This document shows positions 23,083-32,717 of a stretch of 64,000 nucleotides of DNA, one piece after another. The notes under the pieces are model-generated. The model did no database searches and was not told where the DNA came from. It was given only the letters and a program-made list of their open reading frames with translations. Origin of the DNA: Mya arenaria (taxonomy: Eukaryota; Mollusca; Bivalvia; Myida; Myidae); the NCBI RefSeq assembly GCF_026914265.1, contig NC_069129.1, positions 13,298,269-13,362,268 on the forward strand, in the 5' to 3' direction. Position 1 is the first letter of the stretch, and each line of letters starts with the position of its first letter. A program made the translations under genes and the position numbers.

Positions 23083-23964
23083 ATGAGTGATAATGTTAAA
23101 CAAAATACGGCGGGAGTAGAACGACGTAGGAAGAACACGTACAGACCGGCGTCCGAGAGAGTACGGCTCCCTCCCATAAAGGAACAACAGTGTGACTTTC
23201 AGCGAAACAATGGCGTGCATGATCCACAGAAGTCGAAGCAGAGGCCGCGCTCCGAGGAACCGAGGCCGACTGCTGCTAAGCCGATGTCGCTTGTGGAAGC
23301 CCTGCCCGCAATAATGGCGCGGTTCAAGGCTGAGATCGGCACAAAGTCGTTCATCCGGAAAACGCGCGCGGCCGTCAACGAACGGAGACGGTTAGAGCGT
23401 CTTCAGGCAATAGCACTTGAGCAACGCCGCTGGATTAAAGGTAAGGAGAAAAGTATATTTTCACTTACCTATAACACTAAACAAATATTCAGTAAGAACA
23501 AATTTTGGCAAAACGTGTCGCTGATAATTTTAGGGTGTAAAATGGTATTTTGTGTGTATCACGTGACCCGCATTTTTTATGATTACTATTTGGGATATAT
23601 TTCTTACACCATCAATTCGAGTGCGTTATTTAGGGTGCATGAAAGAACCTGCCATTGTCTGTATACAATTCGGTCGTCGAAGCTTTTTCTATTGCACATG
23701 AAACCTTTGTACCTCACTTCAGGCTCAGAAATGGCGGCGTTCTTCCATGTGTGGCAGACGTCAGTTGACCACGTGAAAGACCAGCACGTTCGGCCGGGCA
23801 CCGTACAGACAAGGCGCGTTGTGGGTGCCGTGCCCAAAAGCTTCAAGGCACTGGAACAGGCGGCAGAGCGGCACCGGAAGGATATGGAGCACTCAGATTT
23901 TGGTATCATTAGGGATTGCTGCTCCAAACCAAGATACATTCTGCCGCCACTGATGAACGATTAG
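23083..23964 (+). CDS. Unknown basic protein, two exons, ~199 aa
   Basis: I do not recognise the family. Exon 1 (23,083-23,440) starts with ATG and is markedly more GC-rich than its surroundings. It ends AAAG|GTAAGG, a strong donor. An acceptor follows at TTCAG|GCTCAG (23,721-23,722), giving exon 2 at 23,723-23,964 with a TAG stop; a second in-phase acceptor lies six bases later. Spliced length is 600 nt, or 199 aa. The intron (282 or 288 nt) is a multiple of three and has no in-frame stop, so unspliced reading gives 293 aa; the intron translation is hydrophobic and looks noncoding. The protein is rich in Arg/Lys/Glu, has a long predicted helix (about residues 70-118, with RRRLERLQAIALEQRRW) and a second basic helix near AAERHRKDMEHSD. 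A polyadenylation-like AATAAA lies at 24,567. Alternative: two unspliced frames with no function. Confidence 0.65.
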   Translation: MSDNVKQNTAGVERRRKNTYRPASERVRLPPIKEQQCDFQRNNGVHDPQKSKQRPRSEEPRPTAAKPMSLVEALPAIMARFKAEIGTKSFIRKTRAAVNERRRLERLQAIALEQRRWIKGKEKSIFSLTYNTKQIFSKNKFWQNVSLIILGCKMVFCVYHVTRIFYDYYLGYISYTINSSALFRVHERTCHCLYTIRSSKLFLLHMKPLYLTSGSEMAAFFHVWQTSVDHVKDQHVRPGTVQTRRVVGAVPKSFKALEQAAERHRKDMEHSDFGIIRDCCSKPRYILPPLMND

Positions 23965-24797
23965 CAGGACATAAGGGTATCTGCCTTCGATTGACACTGA
24001 AGTGTTCCAAATAGTACATTGGTCAAGAACTATATTTGGCCATTGTTGTTCCATCATTGCGAAATATTAATCTGCCAGGACCTTAGTCAGGGAAAGTAAC
24101 TGACATTTTGACCTCATTGTATGATTGTAGATTTTTGTAGATTTTCTTCTGCCTGTATTCAAGGGACTCGTCCACATTTTATAGTCACACATCGAAAAAA
24201 AAGCAGACCTAGTATTCTCAATTATTTAAAAATGTGAAATGAAATGATCATTCAGCCCGAAAGCTTTGATATCGCTTTTGAATAATTTAAGCCTTGGAAT
24301 CGCAAAACTGTTCAAACGAGTATTAACCGGTTCTTTTTGGTCTAAGTTGGTTTAGTGCACGGTTACCAAAAGCAAGGAATGACAACATGTTTTCATACTA
24401 AGGATGAACCGGAATTCTAAAATATTGAATGTTTATGTTTTCTATCGCAAAATTTCCTGAAAAAAATACGTTACGAATGTAACTGAACGAATTCAAATTC
24501 ACCTGTTTTACAGATGTACGGTCAAGGACGTAACTTCCTTTATCGCCTTGACATACATTTTACCGCAATAAAACGTCATCGACCAATCACAAGCGCCGTG
24601 TTTGTATCATACGGGTTATTCAAAGATGTTGCCAAGGAATCGCAAGGGGATTGTCAACACTTACATTATCATAACGTGTATAATGATTAAAGGTACATTT
24701 TCCATAGCTGATAAAATATTGAGTTGATGTAACAAAACATTTCTAGACTATGAATATTTATTATTCGATCCAGGAATACTAGTTAAAAGCGGGGAGG
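23965..24797. other. Downstream noncoding DNA
   Basis: Probable 3' UTR and flank of the preceding gene. AATAAA at 24,567-24,572 could end the transcript. No other gene seen. Confidence 0.4.
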
Positions 24798-24832
24798 TAG
24801 TCGAACGCGCTGTCACTGTGACCGTTTCTTTT
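24798..24832 (+). mobile_element. Remnant 3' end of an AGCTCG-family pearl-like element
   Basis: TAGTCGAACGCGCTGTCACTG followed by a hairpin-like GTGACCG and TTTCTT corresponds to the family 3' end (arm, hairpin, CTCTTGTT) with several changes. Nothing of the core is clear upstream. Confidence 0.5.
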
Positions 24833-24884
24833 TAACAAAACTTCACATTTTGTAAACACAGAGTGGTTTTATAACATACACGTA

Positions 24885-24992
24885 TACCATTATCATCATT
24901 GTCGTCGTCGTCGTCGTCATCATCATCATCGTCGTCTTCACCATCATCATACGCATTAACATCATTATAATCATCGTCGTCGTCATCATATG
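24885..24992. repeat. ATC/GTC trinucleotide repeat
   Basis: Mixed CATCAT and CGTCGT runs, interrupted. On the minus strand it reads as a poly-Asp frame (24,832-25,014); that frame has no support beyond the repeat. Confidence 0.9.
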
Positions 24993-24999
24993 TCGTGAA

Positions 25000-26035
25000 A
25001 TGTGCGATTTTCATGAATTTTGTAAATGTCGCAAATTTTGCGAATGTTTCGAATAACGCAAAAGTCGCGACTAAATGTTGTGAGTTTTGCGATTGTTGTG
25101 AGTGTCACGAATGTTCCGTGAATGTTTTGATTGTCGCAAGAATTGCTCGTCATAGGAAATCATTGCGTAGGAGAGTGGTTGTTAATTTCTTTCATGTTAC
25201 GAATGTTTCTAATGTCGTGAATGCCGTAATGTTCCGAATGTTGTAATGTTTTAAATGTCGTGAATATTGTTATATAGTGAATGATGCAATGTTCCGAATG
25301 TCGTAAATGTTGTAATGCTTTAAATGTCGTCATGTTCCGAATGTCGTAAATGTTGTAATGTCGTGAATGATTTATTCTTGCATACCGGACGTGGGTTTCC
25401 GGTCATGTGACCGGTGCTGGAAAAACTCATCTTACACCCCCCATGTAAGATGAGTCACGCGCAACAACGCGCCACTTTTTATTTCTTTTATTGTATGGTT
25501 TATGAAAGGTATAGTATGCAATTTCAATAAAGCGGAATTAAAAATATAAGTATACAATACTTTTAATTAAAATTGAAAATAAATAATCTTAAAAGCGCGA
25601 TTTTTAAAGGAACTATTTGACGTCGATAGTGATTTAAAATTACTGCGCTTTATGACGTCAGTACACAACGTCGCACGCGCATTTTGGTGAAATGTACAAA
25701 AGTACGTTTTCCCACAATTTTAGGTATGCAAGAAAAAATATCAATGTTTTTCCGGTCCGGATCGAAAAATCCGACCCTCGGGCACGCTGCGTGACCGGTA
25801 ACTCGGCAAGCCTCGTTACCGGCTTACGCGCGTTGTAATATTGTGAATGTTGTAATGTTTTGAATGTCGTGAATGTCGTAATGTTCCGAATGTCGTTAAT
25901 GTTTTAATATCGTGAATGTTGTAATGTTTTGAATGTCGAGAATGTCGTAATTTTCCAAATGTCGTGAATGTTGTAGTGTCGTAAATGTTGTAATGTTCCG
26001 AATGTCGTGAATGTTGTAGGCAGAGCGATCGATAA
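25000..26035 (+). repeat. Short-unit repeat rich in GAATGTCGTAAATGTTGTAATG
   Basis: Degenerate tandem phrases such as AATGTTCCGAATGTCG, GTGAATGTTGTAATG and AATGTCGTGAATG fill this stretch, with no constant period (steps of about 8-9 bases and multiples). It lies between the two halves of the segment also found at 20,117-20,300, so it seems to have expanded inside that repeat. A MITE-like element splits it at about 25,377. Confidence 0.7.
25377..25835. mobile_element. MITE-like insertion with CTTGCATACC ends
   Basis: A 10-bp perfect inverted pair CTTGCATACC (25,377-25,386) and GGTATGCAAG (25,723-25,732) bounds 356 bp. Inside, a hairpin CATCTTACA...TGTAAGATG (about 25,428-25,452) and CG-rich strings (GTCACGCGC, GCGCGATTT) occur. 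A further CG-rich piece (25,745-25,835, TTTTTCCGGTCCGG to GGCTTACGCGCG) also interrupts the short repeat and may belong to it. Transposase-less; superfamily not determined. Confidence 0.6.
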
Positions 26036-26089
26036 AAAATAGATGACTGTTACAAATCATGAAGACCGACAAAATACTCTCAACGAAAA

Positions 26090-26940
26090 TGAATGTTCAT
26101 ATTCACTATCAGATCTGCTCATGACATGATATTGAGCTGGAGTAAATGGGGTAAATCCTCGAGTGTTATTTGCAAACAAACGTGCGAACACCAGACACAA
26201 AGAATGTGACGAAAGTAAGTCTAGATTTTGATCATTAGACGCGGCCTGGAGGCCGCGTCTATAGGGATACATGTTGGGAATTGTCAATAGGGAAGTGTAT
26301 ACGGATAAATTTTAGTTATGAAAAAAAAGATTTGTTAATAATATCAACTCTTATTCAACTTTACTTAAAATTTGTCGTCAATAATCGTTTTGATGCGTGT
26401 AAAACTTCCAAAAAGTCATATAAAACGAATAAGCCTAATGTTTAAAACAGGAAATTAAAAAAGTTATTCTCTGTGTTTTTGTATTGACTGGTCGCCGGTC
26501 AAACGAGTTCGTTATTTTAGAAATTTACTTTCTGTGAAATTGATTTATATACACGCTGTGGTAGTAAATAAGCATGTGAGAATTTACGGGCATATTGTGA
26601 ATAATAGTTTAAATTATTCATTTGATAACAAATATAAGTGCCTTAACACGACATTAATTGACTTTTAAATTTAAGTGATATAAATTGTACTCGGCCGAAT
26701 CGACCCGACACCAATAATTTTAACGGTGATAATGCAGGGTACCAGTCTAAATTATTTACGCATGTCGAAGACAACCGAGTAACTACGATCTAGGAAGTTG
26801 ATTAAACGGTCATAGTTCGGCTATGTCCTTGTTTATTCGGAATGTTTACTATTGTGTATATTGTCACATGACTTTATTGAGCCAATTGGGTATCGATATT
26901 GTTCACGTGACATAAAGATTCAGCATCCTCCTCCATCTTT
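26090..26940. other. Unassigned noncoding stretch
   Basis: No gene seen. Just upstream of the following fossil, positions about 26,925-26,945 form a pyrimidine-rich run (CATCCTCCTCCATCTTTTTGC) that resembles a TOP-type transcription start; this is weak evidence. Confidence 0.35.
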
Positions 26941-26970
26941 TTGCGGGGAAAGAAAACGCGAAAACTCACT

Positions 26971-27240
26971 ATGGTAAGAGGTGTTTTAGGACATTTTCAC
27001 CTAGGGCAAACTTTGTTTTCTCCATACAATGGCATGCAATGTACCGCTATGGCTCCGGTTGCATTATTGACTTTTTTTAGTTACGGATACAACCACATGT
27101 CCTCATTAACGGCTGTCGATGTAGACTGTATACTGAATGAGGGAAATGCTTTCGCCGCGTCTTTGATGCCTAACATCAACATTCGTCTGGTTCTTTCCTG
27201 TATTTTTCAATTGCTTTACGTGCTACATATATTTATATAA
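26971..27240 (+). pseudogene. Fossil fragment of a C76-like (tegument-type) cysteine protease domain
   Basis: The plus-strand frame contains GHFHLGQTLFSPYNGMQC followed by a helix-like stretch and VDVDCILNEGNAFAASL. This resembles the start of the ubiquitin-specific cysteine protease domain of the herpesvirus-tegument type, whose dispersed invertebrate and fish copies read G-x-F-H-Q-G-x-x-x-F ... G-x-Q-C-[TA] ... D-[LV]-D-x-I-L-x-x-G-[DN]. The Gln-x-Cys order with the nucleophile Cys is visible. Only the N-terminal part of the domain is present and no partner genes are found nearby, so it is a fossil piece, perhaps left by a mobile element. Family recall is from memory. The ATG at 26,941 is not shown to be a real start. 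Confidence 0.5.
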
Positions 27241-28310
27241 GCACAGGTGTTCCATTTTGGTTTGATTTGATGATGTATTGTGACACGTTTGCATCTTATG
27301 TTCATCAACAACATCATAGAACTGTATTATTATTTAGTATGACAGCAGTGCACAATCAAATGTTTCGAACGAAATCACTGTAAAAACATTTTTACTCCTC
27401 CACTTATTTGTAACGAATTTTCACGAAAACTATGTTTTGCACGTGGCGTACGAATTCGAATTTGGTCAATGTGCTGTCGATTGTCCACTTGAAAATGAAA
27501 AAAACAACACCTTGAGAGAGCTGAACCGAGGGGTCGTGCGGTCGGAATGATAGCGACAGGCACTCCCGTAGGTCGAGTAAAATTAGCCCATCAGGATTTG
27601 TTTCGGGATATTTCGGCCATTTTGAATTCTGACCTCATCGAGCAATTTCATTGGCTGATGGCGGCCCACACATAAATGGCGACATTGACAAATTAAAAGT
27701 GCTTTGTGAAAAATCGGTGTACTGTGCTCTTGATCAGAATGCTGTTGTTAGAAATGCGCTTGCAATGTAAATATTTGTTATCTTAATGATTTACATCATC
27801 ATCATGTAATATTTGTTTTTACGTATTTTCGCTTTGCGAACTCCTGTCAGGATTGCGCAATCTGTGTTTTAACCCTTGTCAATAGATACTTAAAACCGAG
27901 AGGAACTCTTGTGCGAGAACGTATTTAATCTATCACGCGTTACGATTCAAGCATTACACTCTTTGATTGTTCTAACAATGTACTGCTGAATGCTAAACCT
28001 ATATTCGTGTGTTATAATTTTATTTACGTTACGTTATTAGCACCATGTAAAGCTAAACTAGCATAGATCAGAAATGCCATGTACATGCACACCATGGATC
28101 GGAAGGAGTTTGAATTATCGCAAGCAGCGTGATGTCATCCGATATCCTATCCTTGAGATTATTTCGAGACGTCCGCCATCTTGTTTCGGATCGAGAAATT
28201 TGGCTACATTTATCCGCTGCAATCTTTGTATTTACTGCTGTTACCTAGCCATGGTTTGGGTTTTCTATAATTTGTGTTGTCTGTTGGGTGTTGTTTAGTA
28301 GTAAGTTTTT
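27241..28310. other. Unassigned noncoding stretch
   Basis: No supported gene. CCGCCATCTTG at about 28,169 matches a YY1-type site and is followed by AT-rich DNA without a clear first exon. Confidence 0.35.
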
Positions 28311-29167
28311 AGCTCACCAGAGCACGAAGTGCTCAAGGTGAGCTATTGTGATCGGTCTTTTCCCGTCCGTCCGTCACCAAGTGCTTAAAAAACATCTCCT
28401 CTTAAACTACCTGGCCAAATTCAATAAAACTTCACAGAAAGCTTCCTTAGGTGACCCTCTACAAAAATGCACCAAGGGGTCACGATTGATCAACAACCAC
28501 AACAACGGCACCAATAACAAAATAGCTGACTTCCTGTTTTGCTTTAAAAACATCTCTGAAACTACCAGTCCAAAGTCAATGAAACTTTACAGGAAGCTTC
28601 CTTGACCCTCTGCAAAACTACAACAAGAGGTAACGATTGATTAACAACAACAACGAAATGGCCAACTTCCTGTGTTTTTTAAAAAAAACACCCCATCTCT
28701 CCTTAAACTAGGAGTCCAAATTCAATTAAACCTTACAGGAAGCTTCCTTGGGTGACCCTCTACAAATATACAACCATGAGTCACGATTGATCAACAAGAA
28801 CAACAACAAAATGACTGACTTCCTGTTTTGCTTTAAAACATCTCCTCTGAAACTACCAGGCCAAATTCACTGAAACTTTACAGGAAGCTTCATTACATGA
28901 CCCTCAAAAAATACAAGGCATTGAGATTGATCAACAACAACAATAACAACAACAAAATGGCCGACTTACTGTTTTGCTTTAAAAAAAATCTCTGAAACTA
29001 CCAGGTCAAATTCAATGAAACTTTACAGTTTTATTACATGACCCTTTACGAATATAAAACAAGGCATCATCATCAGTAAAGATATGTTTAAATTGCAACA
29101 TTTTTATTAATGCTTTATCACAGAGTTGAGGCCCTTTCTTAGGTGAGCGTTTTAGGGCCCTCTTGTT
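28311..29167 (+). mobile_element. Complete pearl-like element, AGCTCACC family, 857 bp
   Basis: It follows five T's. AGCTCACC folds on GGTGAGCT with a second inner pair (GAGCAC/GTGCTC). CCGTCCGTCCGTC follows, then about five cores of 145-150 bp (landmarks ACATCTCCTCTGAAACTACC, TTACAGGAAGCTTCCTT, CAACAACAACAACAAAATGG, TTCCTGTTTTGCTTT). The 3' arm GGTGAGC (29,142-29,148) is followed by AGGGCCC and TCTTGTT. Its 5' hairpin resembles that of the element at 7,301 but the cores differ. Confidence 0.85.
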
Positions 29168-30968
29168 TTTCTCGTAGCCTGATATTTTCCTTGCATAATT
29201 CTGGCGACCGGAAGAGATAACAAACACAAAATTCAAAGACTTTCGTAAAGCAAAGGCTCTGCAATTAGCGTTCCCGACATCAATACATTGATTTTATTAT
29301 GATAAATGAATATACGAACCATTGCATTAGTGTGATAGTTGGCATAAATGATATACATATATAGGCTTCTGGAGTGTTTTTTAAAGATGGTAAATTTGGA
29401 CATTTTTGCTAGTTTTTAAGCAATTAAAAAACACTGCGCTATAATGGCAATAATTTCTCATCAAAATTACATTACTAGTAAGATAACTGCTTTTCATGAT
29501 ATATTTTAACTTGATTGTGACAAAATCTGATATGTAATAGATTCACACCCGAGGCCATTGCATGGGTAACATACGTTAACGTGACAGGGATAGAAAACTG
29601 GCAACACACATGTCTATTAACAAACAAATCTATTTAACCATAATGATGTTACTAATTGTTATTATGAAGTAAATCACAACTACTTTTTTTGTAATCTACA
29701 TTCATGTTTTTTTCTTGTTATTTCATCGCGCCGACTTGATACAATGCGTCATTGTTTCTTGTTTTCTTCCGGAGGTTCTTACTGATGGCACATCTACAAA
29801 CTTTTCCTACCTGGGATTAAAAGTACATCTCGTAAAGGCGCACAATATAGGTGGATGCAGAATATTTATGTTTTAATTCTAATGCAGTATCATGTTTTTA
29901 TCACATGCTTACCTTTGTTTTCCGTGTAATGTACCCATTACGAATATTTTTACAAGGGTTAGCATGTGATAAAAACAAGTAAACACATACATGTATTAGG
30001 AGTATTTTGGTATTTTAACTGGTGAATTGCTATAGTGTACGTCAGTTTAAATCTAAAAGGCTTTGAGCATATTCTTGTGAGAAACCGTATAGATATTTAT
30101 AAGTTTCAATAACGATGCATCTTGCTCTGCTCAAACGTTATATTGGCAATTGAACTCTATGAAGAAGATTTTCATAAGTTGAGAAGTGATTTCATTGAAA
30201 ACAATTTAAGCAATTTAATAGCTCTGTATGGATTTTGCTTTTTTTTCTCTATTCGTCTTACTACAGTATAGTAGTTGAAAATGGACCTGATTTATTTAAC
30301 CAATATTTGGCTTAGTATTGATCCTCAAAATTTTGAGCTCCTTAGCTGCCTTATTGCACATTTGAGTATACTGGGCATCAAACTTATATCTATCTATCTC
30401 AACACCAATATTATGAAAGTTTACGTGCTCTTCACAAATAATAGTGTGATGAATCATATTATACTGCTTTATTTTTAACAGATTGGGAGCCAACTGGAAT
30501 TGCTTGAAATCAGCGTTAGCCTGTGTTTGATCAGAAGTAAATCAGTTTTGTTTTTCAAAAATGTCGCTTTCTTCTTCAAGAGCAGTCTTAACAATATCAG
30601 GATGTTTTCATACACAGAAAGAGTGTTGTCATCTGCATAATTATACAAACTTGCCTAATTGGTACGTAAAATATGTCACTGAGAAAAGGGGCTGAAGACT
30701 AAGCGGCCCGTATATTGATCCTTCTGTTACGCCTTTTAGGATAGGTATGAGGCCCACACAGTGGTTATTTGACTAAGTTTGACCCATTGTTTTGTTTGTT
30801 TGTAAACTATGCCTTAGATTACATTCTGGGGCGTAGAGACCGTAATACATGCAGTGTCTAGGACGAGATGATTGGGAAGGCAGTCGAATGCTTTTGAGAG
30901 TTTCATATGAACTGCACCTACATATTTGCGATTTGGTTCAGGCCCATGTGTATGCTTTGGTATCTGTT
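29168..30968. other. Unassigned AT-rich stretch with one small foldback
   Basis: No gene. GTTTTTATCACATGCT (29,894-29,909) and AGCATGTGATAAAAAC (29,961-29,976) form a 16-bp perfect inverted repeat with a 51-base loop, possibly a tiny MITE or a foldback. Nothing else stands out. Confidence 0.5.
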
Positions 30969-31002
30969 TAAAGCTGCACTCTCACAGATTGAACGTTTTG
31001 AC

Positions 31003-31046
<44 letters not shown>

Positions 31047-31110
31047 TCTTGGAACGAGCCAATTTTTGCTAAAATACATGGTAACCGGGATGAAATGAAA
31101 ACCTGAGTGA
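30969..31110. mobile_element. One arm of a palindromic GCACTCTCAC-type element, with poly-T
   Basis: AGCTGCACTCTCACAGATTG, then a run of about 42 T's (31,004-31,045), then TGTCTTGGAACGAGCC. The same order, with a short T tract, opens the elements at 48,953 and 57,436. Only one arm is recognisable here. The poly-T run produces poly-Phe and poly-Lys frames on the two strands that are not genes. Confidence 0.65.
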
Positions 31111-31202
31111 GATGACACTTGGCAATATTCCTGTTTTTTGTCAATACTAGGATGTTTATCTTTAAGCTGAGTTCATAAAATCTGTGAACGTGTCTCGTCT
31201 GT

Positions 31203-31508
31203 ATGAAGTGTATGCCATTTAGCATGATTGGTCACTCCGAGTCAAAAAGTAGATCACTACGGAAACTGTTGTCGAGGGTCCCCACCTTTATCCAGTATTC
31301 TTGGACCTTGGTTGGTATGTTAATTTGCAATTTTCACATGTTTTTCATCAGTAAACCACAAACAATTTCTGTCTTCTTCTCTTTCAATATAGCCGAAATG
31401 ACTATAGCTGTTCTACAGGAGGACCACCTCAGTACAACTTTCACCCGTCCGCTGACTAGACGACTTGACAGCGTTTTCTTTACGTTCGATCGCCGTAACC
31501 AAGTGTGA
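31203..31508 (+). other. Possible short two-exon frame around a 78-nt intron
   Basis: An open frame is interrupted by a stretch with good small-intron signals: donor TTG|GTATGT at 31,315 and acceptor TTCTTCTCTTTCAATATAG at 31,374-31,392. The intron would be 78 nt (a multiple of three) and leaves about 75 aa in frame, ending GTG TGA. No family is recognised, the start is arbitrary, and no upstream exon or promoter is seen. Could be chance. Confidence 0.2.
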
Positions 31509-32717
31509 AGTGCCGCATGCCGCCCGAAGTTTTTCAAAACTTAAATGTTGTGAATGCCGATGACCTTTCAAGATGATGGTACTTAAGGTTTTCAATAATC
31601 GCTAGAATCAGGAGATAATAACAAGATTATTGGAAAACATACCGAAATACCACGGTCGTGCGGGGTACAGCCGTTTAAACATGGAATCACATATTTATTT
31701 TCATAACCATTGATCCTATATGAACTTTAATTAATTCCCTCAAATATTGGTTTTAACTTGAAGGCATGGCTTACTTTCAGTTATATAAAATATTGAAAGA
31801 AAATAATTTCTTTATACATGCGTACGTTAATTTGTATGTATTGATTAGTTAAAATGATCGCCTTTAAGGATACGTAATATGTATGTTCTTGATGCAAGTG
31901 AAATAAATATATAATATCCTACCACAAGTCACCATTTCAATAAATGCGCTAAGTGTGTTAAAATTTAACAATAGTGATGTATGTTCAGGGACTGATTTAA
32001 AAAAAAATGGTGAAAATTGTTAAAACCATTCAGAAGCATGTGGGATTTCAATTATTAGCTTCACAGCTATGAACTCTGTAGTTGTTAGTGCTTTGGTTCT
32101 TTAAAATATCAAGTCTGCAAAAATGGCACAGTCCGGTGCCGAGTAATGGTTTGTTTTAGAAGATACATGCTAAATTGTTTAGTGTTCAGCCCATAATGCC
32201 TCTCGAATACTTATAAACCAGCACCTGCCCAAATGCGAGGTTTTATATATCTCACTTAACAAAACCAATTCATGACTTAATGTAAATATGACGGATTTTC
32301 AAATAATTTCTTAATGGAAATTTGGCGGATGTAGTTTCTAAATGGGTATTCTGTTGACCCCATTGAGTGAGGCATGACCATGAACGCTAAACACAAAATA
32401 AATGAACTTTATTACAAATGCATGTGTTAGTAAGAATATATGGAGCAATATGCTTCAAATAGTTTATAGATAAAATAAATATAATTATTTCAGTCAGATA
32501 TGGACCAAAATCCAATGATATAAAAAGATTGTGCTCAAGTCCTTTTAATCATTGCCACCTTACAAATCTCAGGCCTGACATTTTAAATACTGTTGAAGCA
32601 CAATGGAACAATATTGGCTTATGTGGCCGTGTCAAATCTAACACGATTTTACGTTGTCACGAACAGCTAATAAAATGTCTTCACTGTAATCCACAAATCT
32701 TCCACAAGTTTAATCTG
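31509..32717. other. 3' flank of the 340-aa gene
   Basis: Noncoding. On the minus strand AATAAA (plus-strand TTTATT at 32,408-32,413) lies about 305 bp past the stop of the 340-aa gene and is a reasonable polyadenylation signal. Confidence 0.45.

Noticed and set aside
23604-23939. 111-aa minus-strand frame
   Set aside because: Shadow of exon 2 of the 199-aa gene and of its intron; no independent support.
24832-25014. Poly-Asp protein on minus
   Set aside because: Translation of an ATC/GTC trinucleotide repeat.
30907-31225. Frames with long poly-Phe or poly-Lys
   Set aside because: Created by the ~42-base T run.
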